The notes under the pieces were generated by a model, which was given only the letters and a program-made list of their open reading frames with translations, made no database searches and was not told the DNA's origin. 64,000 bases of DNA, taken from the NCBI RefSeq assembly GCF_004331385.1, contig NZ_SJON01000001.1, positions 479,788 through 543,787 on the forward strand. Direction: 5' to 3'. Positions within the stretch are counted from its first letter, which is position 1, and every line of letters begins with the position of its first letter. The stretch is from Enterobacter quasihormaechei (GTDB lineage Bacteria; Pseudomonadota; Gammaproteobacteria; Enterobacterales; Enterobacteriaceae). Of this stretch, positions 57,639 to 64,000 are shown in pieces. A program made the translations under genes and the position numbers.

Positions 57639-58871
57639 ATGATAAACCGTTCTTCTTCCGGTAATCGTCTGGGCCGTCAGGCGTTACTTTTTCCTCTGTG
57701 TCTGGTGCTTTACGAATTCTCTACCTACATCGGCAACGATATGATCCAGCCGGGCATGCTGGCCGTGGTTGAGCAGTACAACGCAGGTATTGAGTGGGTG
57801 CCAACATCCATGACCGCCTATCTCGCGGGCGGCATGTTTTTACAGTGGCTGTTAGGGCCGCTGTCGGATCGTATTGGCCGCCGTCCGGTGATGCTGACGG
57901 GCGTGGTGTGGTTTATCGTCACCTGTCTCGCCACGCTGCTGGCGCAGAACATTGAGCAGTTTACGCTGCTGCGCTTCCTTCAGGGCGTGAGCCTGTGCTT
58001 TATCGGCGCCGTGGGCTATGCCGCCATTCAGGAGTCGTTTGAGGAGGCGGTATGTATCAAGATCACCGCGCTGATGGCGAACGTGGCGCTGATTGCACCG
58101 CTGCTGGGGCCGCTGGTGGGGGCCGCATGGGTGCACGTTGCGCCGTGGGAAGGGATGTTCGTCCTCTTTGCCCTGCTTGCGGCTATCTCTTTCTTTGGCC
58201 TGCACCGCGCGATGCCGGAGACCGCGACGCGTCTGGGAGAAAAGCTCTCGCTTAAAGAGCTGGGCCGTGATTATAACGCGGTGCTGAAAAACGGTCGTTT
58301 TGTCGCGGGCGCGCTGGCGACGGGGTTTGTCAGCCTGCCGCTGCTGGCGTGGATCGCCCAGTCGCCGGTCATTATCATCAGCGGCGAGCAGCTTAGCAGC
58401 TATGAGTATGGCCTGTTACAGGTACCGATTTTTGGCGCGCTGATTATCGGAAACCTGGTGCTGGCGCGTCTGACGGCGCGCCGTACCGTGCGTTCACTGA
58501 TAATTATGGGCGGCTGGCCGATTGCGGCAGGGCTGATCGTTGCGGCGGTAGCGACGGTTGCCTCGTCGCATGCGTACCTGTGGATGACCGCGGGGCTGAG
58601 CGTTTACGCGTTTGGTATTGGCGTGGCGAATGCCGGTCTGGTGCGCCTCACGCTGTTTGCCAGCGAAATGAGTAAAGGCACGGTGTCTGCCGCGATGGGG
58701 ATGCTGCAAATGCTGATTTTTACCGTCGGTATTGAGGTGAGCAAGCATGCTTACGCGTTTGGCGGCAACGGGCTCTTCAGCTTGTTTAACCTCGCCAACG
58801 GCGTGCTGTGGGTAGGGCTGATGGTGGTGTTCCTGAAGGACAAACGCGTCGGAAGCGCACTGCAACCGTAA
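57639..58871 (+). CDS. mdfA: MdfA, multidrug MFS transporter
   Basis: The 410-residue inner-membrane protein ([40 protein letters not shown]) has 12 helices. The membrane-embedded acidic residues needed for drug and proton binding, Glu26 and Asp34, are present at the expected positions, and motif A appears as [13 protein letters not shown]. It exports chloramphenicol, cationic dyes and other drugs and also acts as a Na+/K+-proton antiporter at alkaline pH in E. coli. It is divergent from the PAP2 operon. Confidence 0.95.
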   Translation: MINRSSSGNRLGRQALLFPLCLVLYEFSTYIGNDMIQPGMLAVVEQYNAGIEWVPTSMTAYLAGGMFLQWLLGPLSDRIGRRPVMLTGVVWFIVTCLATLLAQNIEQFTLLRFLQGVSLCFIGAVGYAAIQESFEEAVCIKITALMANVALIAPLLGPLVGAAWVHVAPWEGMFVLFALLAAISFFGLHRAMPETATRLGEKLSLKELGRDYNAVLKNGRFVAGALATGFVSLPLLAWIAQSPVIIISGEQLSSYEYGLLQVPIFGALIIGNLVLARLTARRTVRSLIIMGGWPIAAGLIVAAVATVASSHAYLWMTAGLSVYAFGIGVANAGLVRLTLFASEMSKGTVSAAMGMLQMLIFTVGIEVSKHAYAFGGNGLFSLFNLANGVLWVGLMVVFLKDKRVGSALQP

Positions 58872-58921
58872 TCCTTATTCCCTCTCTCTGCGGGCTGAGG
58901 GCATCAGGCCGCAGTAAATTT

Positions 58922-58952
58922 TGCCCGGTGGCGCTGCGCTTACCGGGCCTAC
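58922..58952. repeat. REP element between mdfA and ybjI
   Basis: TGCCCGGTGGCGCTGCGC...TTACCGGGCC palindrome between convergent genes. Confidence 0.8.
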
Positions 58953-58991
58953 GGGCTGGGTGTTCTCCCTCTCCCTGTGGAGCGCAAGGAA

Positions 58992-59804
58992 TCAATTAAA
59001 CGGCGCCTTCCCATCCAGCACCTTATCAATCACGTCCAGTACGCCTTCGTCATTATTGTTCGGCGCTTCATAGCGGGCCACCGCCTTAATGTGCGGTTTG
59101 GCATTCGCCATCGCGAAGCCATACCCTGCCTGGCGCAACATCTCCACGTCGTTACCGCTGTCGCCAAAGGCCACCACTTCGCTGTCTTCAATGCCCCAGC
59201 GCGCCTGAAGGATCCGCAGGCCGTTAGCTTTATGCACGCCGGGGATGATCAGGTCGATACTGCCGTGTCCGGTGGTCACCGGCACCATGATGTCGCCGAG
59301 CTTTTCGTGCAGCAGCGCCTGAATACGCGGGATCTCTTCGTCGGAAACGTTAAGCCCGAACTTGAAGAAAATGTCGTTGAGATGGTCAAAGCTGCTGACG
59401 CTTTCAAGGCGGTGATAGTACTTTGCGGCGACCGCTTTGAAGAGGTCGTCATAGGTTTGCAGCGTGTAGGCGCTGTTTTTACCGCAGGCGATAATTTCAA
59501 TGCCGGGCACCTCATTCAGCAGGGTGGCGACGGTCAGGAAGTGCGCTTTCGACAGTTCGCCGTTAAACACGTCTTCGCCGGCATCCACCACCCAGCCGCC
59601 GTTTTCGGCCACGAACGCGATTTCATGGGCGATCTCCGGGAAAAACGAGATCAGCTGGTAGTACTGGTTTCCGCTGGCAACCACAAAACGGATGCCTTGC
59701 TCTTTCATGCGCGCGTACTGGGCCAGAAAACGCGCACGATTATAGGTTTTCGCATCGCTCAGGAAGGAGCCATCCATGTCGACTGCAATCAGTTTAACGC
59801 TCAT
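58992..59804 (-). CDS. ybjI: YbjI, HAD-superfamily sugar phosphatase
   Basis: The 270-residue Cof-type phosphatase starts [26 protein letters not shown], with nucleophile aspartates 9 and 11, [10 protein letters not shown] as motif II and [10 protein letters not shown] for the metal. E. coli YbjI acts on FMN and small sugar phosphates. It overlaps the end of ybjJ by 11 bases, indicating translational coupling. It is clearly paralogous to YbiV, encoded 22 kb to the left. Confidence 0.93.
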   Translation of the reverse strand: MSVKLIAVDMDGSFLSDAKTYNRARFLAQYARMKEQGIRFVVASGNQYYQLISFFPEIAHEIAFVAENGGWVVDAGEDVFNGELSKAHFLTVATLLNEVPGIEIIACGKNSAYTLQTYDDLFKAVAAKYYHRLESVSSFDHLNDIFFKFGLNVSDEEIPRIQALLHEKLGDIMVPVTTGHGSIDLIIPGVHKANGLRILQARWGIEDSEVVAFGDSGNDVEMLRQAGYGFAMANAKPHIKAVARYEAPNNNDEGVLDVIDKVLDGKAPFN

Positions 59805-61008
59805 ATCCCTTCTCCATTGACGTTGTTTCTGCTTCCGGTTTTGCCACCGCACGCGCCACCAGTGCGGCAATAATAACTAACCCTAATACCACCAGCATCG
59901 CGCTGCGTAATCCGTAGTGCTCACCAAGGAACCCAAGCAGCGGCGGCCCCACCAGGAAGGCGAGGTAGCCGGTGGTTGCCACCACGCTCACGCGCGTCGG
60001 CGCATCCGGGCCGGTATCGCTGGCAGCAGAAATGGTCAGCGGGAAGCCAAGGGAGGCGCCAAGTCCCCACAGGATCACCGACACGCCGGCAATCCAGTCA
60101 ACATCCACAAAGATGATCATCGCGATGCCCAGCCCGCCCAGCAGAGCGCTGGCACGCACCACCGCCACGCGGCTGTAGCGGTCGATAAACCAGCCGCCGG
60201 TGAAGCGCCCGACGGTCATGCCGAGCGTAAACCCGGCGTAGATCAGCGAGCCGGAGGTGGGGCTAAAGCCGTGTCCGTCCACCATCAGCAGCGGCAGCCA
60301 GTCGTTGGCGGAACCTTCTGCAAACGCCATCGCCAGCACGACCACGCCAATCAGCATCAGCTGGAAGTCACGGTAGAAGGGCAACCCTTTTGCCGCAGAC
60401 TTCTGTTCATCCGAGGCGTTTTGTCCCGTACCGGCGGGAATAGCCCTGATGCCGGTGAGGATAGGGATAATGCAGACCAGCGCCGCCAGCAAAATATGCA
60501 CGTTAGCCGCAATGCCCAGCGCCGTCAGCGCCATCCCCACGCCCGCGCCCGCCAGCATGCCGAGGCTGTAAAAGCCATGCATCATCGGCAGCACCGTTTT
60601 GTTCATCTCCTTCTCGACGGCGGCGCCTTCAACGTTAATGGCGACTTCTGCCGCACCAAAGCTCCCGCCGAACACCATCAGCCCGAGGGCGAACATCAGG
60701 GGCGAGGCAAACCACAGCGCCACGCTCAGCGCGACCATTCCGACCACGGCGAAGCACATGGTCGTGCGGATCACCGTACGGGTGCCAAAGCGCTTCACCA
60801 GCCAGGCCGAGCACAGGATGCCGCTCATCGAGCCAATCGACAGGCCAAACAGCACAATCCCCATCTCTGCCGTCGAGACGGATAGCGTATCGCGGATGGC
60901 CGGGGTGCGCGTCGCCCAGGAAGCCATCAGCAGCCCGGGTATGAAGAAGAACATAAACAGCGCCCACATGCGCAGATGCAGGGCTTTGCGGGGAGAAGAT
61001 AACGTCAT
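59794..61008 (-). CDS. ybjJ: YbjJ, MFS transporter
   Basis: The 404-residue inner-membrane protein starts [45 protein letters not shown], agreeing with E. coli YbjJ, and has 12 predicted helices. The substrate is not established. An in-frame extension to 61074 runs through the operator region and is not coding. It is the first gene of a ybjJ-ybjI operon divergent from the regulator ybjK. Confidence 0.92.
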   Translation of the reverse strand: MTLSSPRKALHLRMWALFMFFFIPGLLMASWATRTPAIRDTLSVSTAEMGIVLFGLSIGSMSGILCSAWLVKRFGTRTVIRTTMCFAVVGMVALSVALWFASPLMFALGLMVFGGSFGAAEVAINVEGAAVEKEMNKTVLPMMHGFYSLGMLAGAGVGMALTALGIAANVHILLAALVCIIPILTGIRAIPAGTGQNASDEQKSAAKGLPFYRDFQLMLIGVVVLAMAFAEGSANDWLPLLMVDGHGFSPTSGSLIYAGFTLGMTVGRFTGGWFIDRYSRVAVVRASALLGGLGIAMIIFVDVDWIAGVSVILWGLGASLGFPLTISAASDTGPDAPTRVSVVATTGYLAFLVGPPLLGFLGEHYGLRSAMLVVLGLVIIAALVARAVAKPEAETTSMEKGYER

Positions 61009-61053
61009 TGGGATCAGTACCAGAAGAACAACAATAGCGACAACACTAGCAAC

Positions 61054-61075
61054 TTTGTGTACATTTGTACACAAA
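61054..61075. promoter_or_regulatory. Perfect palindrome between ybjJ and ybjK, likely YbjK (RcdA) operator
   Basis: TTTGTGTAC, four bases ATTT, then GTACACAAA: a perfect nine-base inverted repeat, 15 bases before ybjK and 45 before ybjJ, typical placement for a TetR repressor. Confidence 0.75.
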
Positions 61076-61090
61076 CCGGATGAGGAATTT

Positions 61091-61648
61091 ATGAGCAGAC
61101 CACCGAACGACCCTAACCGTCGGGAGAAGATACTTCAGGCGACGCTGGACACTATTGCAGAGCACGGTATTCATGCCGTCACGCACCGCAAGATTGCCAC
61201 CTGCGCAGGCGTACCGCTGGGGTCGATGACCTACTATTTCGACGGCATGGAGTCGCTGCTGGAAGAGGCATTCACGTGGTTTACGCAGCAGATGTCCCGG
61301 CAGTACCGGGATTTCTTCGCGGGCGTTACCGGGCGGGAGAGGGCATGCGAGGCCATTACCACGCTGATCCACAGCTCAGCCGTGACCACGCCACACAATA
61401 TGGCGCTGATGTATCAGCTGTACGCCTTTATGCACCGCAGCGCCGCGCTGAAAACGGTCATGCAGGACTGGATGAAGATGAGCCAGACCACGCTTGAACA
61501 GTGGTTCGATCCGGCGACCGCCCGCGCGCTGGATGCATTCATCGAAGGGATGACGCTGCACTTCGTGACCGACCGCGCGCCGCTAACCCGGGAGGAGATC
61601 CGGGCGATGGTGGGACGCATCGCGCAGGAGCAGGTGCCCTGCGATTAA
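61091..61648 (+). CDS. rcdA: YbjK (RcdA), TetR-family regulator
   Basis: The 185-residue protein starts [61 protein letters not shown], a clear TetR helix-turn-helix, with a helical ligand domain behind it. E. coli RcdA activates the biofilm master gene csgD and controls ybjJ/ybjK themselves. The start is ATG after GAGGAAT; the longer upstream reading was rejected because it runs through the operator. A palindrome (61635-61658) covers its stop codon. Confidence 0.92.
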   Translation: MSRPPNDPNRREKILQATLDTIAEHGIHAVTHRKIATCAGVPLGSMTYYFDGMESLLEEAFTWFTQQMSRQYRDFFAGVTGRERACEAITTLIHSSAVTTPHNMALMYQLYAFMHRSAALKTVMQDWMKMSQTTLEQWFDPATARALDAFIEGMTLHFVTDRAPLTREEIRAMVGRIAQEQVPCD

Positions 61649-61658
61649 CCGCAGGGCA
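61635..61658. repeat. Inverted repeat over the ybjK stop codon
   Basis: GCCCTGCG-attaac-CGCAGGGC, no T-run on either side; possibly a weak terminator between the convergent ybjK and arsC. Confidence 0.5.
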
Positions 61659-61667
61659 ACCGCGACG

Positions 61668-62099
61668 TTACCGTCCCTGAATTTTTTTGCCGGAAGCGTC
61701 TACAACCGCTTCGCCATCCTCTTTGGTGAACGCCCCTTTTTGTGCATCGGGCAGAATATCCAGTACGCGATCCGACGGACGACACAGCCTCGTCCCCAGC
61801 GGAGTAACGACAATCGGGCGATTGATCAGAATCGGATAGTGCAGCATGTAGTCAACGAGCTGGCTGTCGCTAAACCTGTCTTCCGCCAGGCCAAGGTTTT
61901 CGTAAGGCTCCACGTTTTTTCGCAGCAGATCGCGGGGTGAAATGCCCAACTCAGCCAGCAGCTTCACCAGTTCGTCGCGAGATGGCGGCGTCTCCAGATA
62001 CAAAATAATCTCGGGTTCGGTGCCGCTGTTGCGGATCATCTCCAGCGTATTGCGCGATGTGCCGCAGGCGGGGTTGTGGTAAATGGTAATGTTGCTCAT
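61668..62099 (-). CDS. arsC: ArsC, glutaredoxin-dependent arsenate reductase
   Basis: The 143-residue enzyme (MSNITIYHNPACGTSRNTLEMIRNSG) has the catalytic cysteine in NPACGTSR (Cys12) and the arginines of the arsenate site in LLRKNVEPY and LINRPIVV. It reduces arsenate to arsenite for export by ArsB. It is the last gene of an arsRBC operon, 12 bases after arsB, and matches the usual 140-residue length. Confidence 0.96.
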   Translation of the reverse strand: MSNITIYHNPACGTSRNTLEMIRNSGTEPEIILYLETPPSRDELVKLLAELGISPRDLLRKNVEPYENLGLAEDRFSDSQLVDYMLHYPILINRPIVVTPLGTRLCRPSDRVLDILPDAQKGAFTKEDGEAVVDASGKKIQGR

Positions 62100-62111
62100 A
62101 TCAGGTACTCA

Positions 62112-63401
62112 CTACAGTGTAACGGAGAGACGTAACGCCAGCGCGGCAAGCGTTACAAACAGGACCGGCAGCGTCATTATCAAGCCCGTCCGGAAATAGT
62201 AGCCCCAGGAAACAATCATGTTTTTCTGCGCCAGTACATGGAGCCAGAGCAGGGTGGCCAGGCTACCGATGGGGGTGATTTTCGGCCCCAGATCGCAGCC
62301 AATCACGTTCGCGTAAATCATCGCCTCTTTAATCAAACCTGTTGCCGAACTGCCATCAATTGAGAGCGCGCCAATCAGTACCGTTGGCATATTGTTCATT
62401 ATGGATGACAGGAAGGCGGTGATAAATCCGGTGCCCAGCGTGGTGGCCCAGAGTCCATAACCGGCTAAGCGATCCAGAACGTCTGAGAGATGCTCCGTCA
62501 GCCCGGCGTTGCGCAGGCCATACACCACCAGATACATCCCCAGCGAGAAGATAACGATCTGCCACGGTGCGCCGCGAAGCACTTTTCCGGTATTAATAGC
62601 GTGCCCACGTTTTGCGACGGCAAACAAAATCAGCGCGCCCACGCTCGCGATGGCGCTGACGGGAATGTCGAGAGGCTCAAGCACAAAGAAACCGACGAGA
62701 AGTAGCAGCAGCACGATCCAGCCCGTCCTGAAGGTTGGCAGATCGTTAATGGCCCGTGCCGGCTCCCGGAGTTTCGCCAGATCGTACGTCGGAGGAATTT
62801 CCCTGCGAAAGAACAGGTGCAGCACGATGAGCGTTGCGGCAATCGCGGCGATATCAACCGGGATCATCACCGAGGCGTACTCGCTGAATCCCAGCGAGAA
62901 GAAGTCTGCCGACACAATGTTGACCAGGTTGGAGACAATCAGCGGCAGGCTGGCGGTATCGGCGATAAAGCCTGCCGCCATCACAAACGCTAGCGTGGCT
63001 TGTTGACTAAACCCGAGTGCCAGCAGCATGGCGATAACGATAGGCGTCAGGATCAGTGCCGCACCGTCATTGGCGAACAGCGCCGCAACGGCCGCACCCA
63101 GCAGCACGATCCAGGTAAACAGCAACCGCCCCCGACCGTTTCCCCAGCGGGCAACGTGCAGCGCCGCCCACTCGAAAAAACCGGACTCATCCAGCAGCAG
63201 GCTGATAACGATCACCGCGATAAACGTGGCCGTGGCGTTCCAGACAATATTCCAGACCACCGGAATATCGTTAATATGAATAACGCCGCTCGCCAGCGCC
63301 AGCGCGGCGCCAATGGTCGCGCTCCAGCCGATGCTGAGCCCTCTGGGTTGCCAGATGACCAGCACCAGCGTGAATAAAAAAATCGCTCCTGCCAGAAACA
63401 T
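62112..63401 (-). CDS. arsB: ArsB, arsenite efflux transporter
   Basis: The 429-residue inner-membrane protein ([42 protein letters not shown]) has about 12 helices and the family segments [22 protein letters not shown] and [14 protein letters not shown]. It expels arsenite and antimonite, driven by the proton gradient since no ArsA ATPase gene is present. It lies 38 bases after arsR in the operon. Confidence 0.96.
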   Translation of the reverse strand: MFLAGAIFLFTLVLVIWQPRGLSIGWSATIGAALALASGVIHINDIPVVWNIVWNATATFIAVIVISLLLDESGFFEWAALHVARWGNGRGRLLFTWIVLLGAAVAALFANDGAALILTPIVIAMLLALGFSQQATLAFVMAAGFIADTASLPLIVSNLVNIVSADFFSLGFSEYASVMIPVDIAAIAATLIVLHLFFRREIPPTYDLAKLREPARAINDLPTFRTGWIVLLLLLVGFFVLEPLDIPVSAIASVGALILFAVAKRGHAINTGKVLRGAPWQIVIFSLGMYLVVYGLRNAGLTEHLSDVLDRLAGYGLWATTLGTGFITAFLSSIMNNMPTVLIGALSIDGSSATGLIKEAMIYANVIGCDLGPKITPIGSLATLLWLHVLAQKNMIVSWGYYFRTGLIMTLPVLFVTLAALALRLSVTL

Positions 63402-63439
63402 TGTTTACTCCATTATATGATTTCGTGAATATGTTTTGC

Positions 63440-63760
63440 TTAGCATGAACCCGGAACTTTACCTTTCAGCTTCAGGCGGGTGTCTTCACGCAGGCAGTTC
63501 CAGCTGTTATCGATAACGGACGCTGCCCACGCGGGCATGTTCGGAGATAAACGGTAATGGACCCATTTCCCTTCACGCCGGTCGATGACCAGCCCGGCCT
63601 CGCGGAGCAGTGCCATATGGCGGGAGACTTTCGGCTGCGGCTCGTTGGTGGCGGCACAGAGATCGCATACGCACAGTTCCCCCGCTTCACGCAGCAGCAT
63701 GACGATGGCGAGCCGCGTTTCGTCGGAGAGGGTTTTGAAAAGCTGAAGGGGGTGAAGCAT
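63440..63760 (-). CDS. arsR: ArsR, arsenite-responsive repressor
   Basis: The 106-residue SmtB/ArsR-type winged-helix protein (MLHPLQLFKTLSDETRLAIVMLLREAGELCVCDLC) carries the arsenite-binding cysteines in ELCVCDLC at the recognition-region helix. It releases the operator when arsenite binds, allowing arsRBC expression. The ATG at 63760 follows AGGA; a longer in-frame reading from 63784 is less likely. The C-terminus ends in GSC. Confidence 0.95.
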   Translation of the reverse strand: MLHPLQLFKTLSDETRLAIVMLLREAGELCVCDLCAATNEPQPKVSRHMALLREAGLVIDRREGKWVHYRLSPNMPAWAASVIDNSWNCLREDTRLKLKGKVPGSC

Positions 63761-63780
63761 TTGGTCATCCTGAGGGTATC

Positions 63781-63813
63781 TCATTCATATTCATTAAATC
63801 ATATATGTATATG
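63781..63813 (-). promoter_or_regulatory. Putative arsRBC promoter and ArsR operator
   Basis: An AT-rich stretch with repeated ATTCATATTCATT and CATATATG elements lies 20-50 bases before arsR, resembling the E. coli chromosomal ArsR site. Exact boundaries are uncertain. Confidence 0.45.
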
Positions 63814-63870
63814 GCGGGCGAGGGAAGGGGGATAAGGGCAAATAAATGCCCTTAAAGAAGTGCTGTTATT

Positions 63871-64000
63871 TTACGCCGTCGCGCGTTCATTCCAGGCGTC
63901 GCTGTGCTGAATGTTCCCATCAACAATGCGCCAGGTGATCTTCTCATACTGCAAGCTGATGCTTTCCACATGGTTAATTTTATCGTTGGCTGCGATTTTC
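63871..64000 (-). CDS. Hcp (TssD), type VI secretion tube protein, C-terminal end (cut by window edge)
   Basis: The reverse strand from the right edge reads KIAANDKINHVESISLQYEKITWRIVDGNIQHSDAWNERATA and stop. The pattern LxYEKITWxxxDGNIxHSDxWNER is the typical C-terminus of enterobacterial Hcp, the stacked-ring tube of the type VI secretion apparatus. About 43 residues of some 160 are in the window. Whether it belongs to a full secretion cluster or is an orphan hcp lies outside the window. Confidence 0.8.
   Translation of the reverse strand, partial: KIAANDKINHVESISLQYEKITWRIVDGNIQHSDAWNERATA

Noticed and set aside
61635..61667. RybB small RNA expected after ybjK
   Set aside because: The conserved RybB 5' seed and terminator are not present here.

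Overview
The window is a chromosomal segment of an Enterobacteriaceae species, most likely Enterobacter or a close relative such as Lelliottia. The E. coli K-12 gene order ybiB-ybiJ-ybiI-mcbA-rlmF-ybiO-glnQPH-dps-rhtA-ompX-opgE-mntS-mntR-ybiR-ldtB-ybiT-ybiU-ybiV-ybiW-ybiY-fsaA-moeB-moeA-iaaA-gsiABCD-rimO-bssR-yliI-gstB-dacC-deoR-ybjG-mdfA-ybjI-ybjJ-ybjK is largely kept, with high GC and REP elements between genes. Identifications rest on recognising the proteins and this order; no database search was run.

Layout. 1-2 kb: the left edge cuts a chaperone-usher fimbrial operon (pilin, chaperone, start of usher). 2.2-17 kb: core genes, including the glutamine ABC transporter, Dps, OmpX and the manganese pair MntS/MntR. 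17.2-21.4 kb: an inserted EmrAB-type tripartite efflux operon with its own outer-membrane factor. 21.5-22.4 kb: a small AT-richer cassette that looks like a Cys-His peptidoglycan amidase followed by a periplasmic lipoprotein, probably toxin and immunity. 22.5-26 kb: a beta-glucoside islet (GH1 enzyme, PTS EIIC, GntR regulator) with a striking double operator. 26-29.8 kb: ldtB, ybiT and a frameshifted membrane-protein gene. 29.9-34.9 kb: an alpha-glucoside-type islet (GH31, MFS transporter, LacI regulator). 35-41.4 kb: ybiU, ybiV, ybiYW and fsaA; their three promoter regions share one palindromic motif, which suggests an undescribed regulon. 41.5-56 kb: molybdopterin genes, isoaspartyl peptidase and glutathione importer, rimO, bssR, yliI, gstB, dacC, deoR. 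56-61.7 kb: two PAP2 phosphatases behind a PmrA-like box, mdfA, ybjI, ybjJ, ybjK. 61.7-63.8 kb: an arsRBC operon where E. coli has the ybjK-rybB-ybjL junction. The right edge enters the 3' end of an hcp (type VI secretion) gene.

The most promising leads are the shared ACTTTC-N4-GAAAGT operator over the ybiU/ybiV/ybiYW/fsaA cluster, the amidase-immunity cassette together with the Hcp end, the double palindrome at the beta-glucosidase start, and the PmrA-like box in front of the tandem PAP2 genes. No tRNA, rRNA, CRISPR array or insertion sequence was seen.
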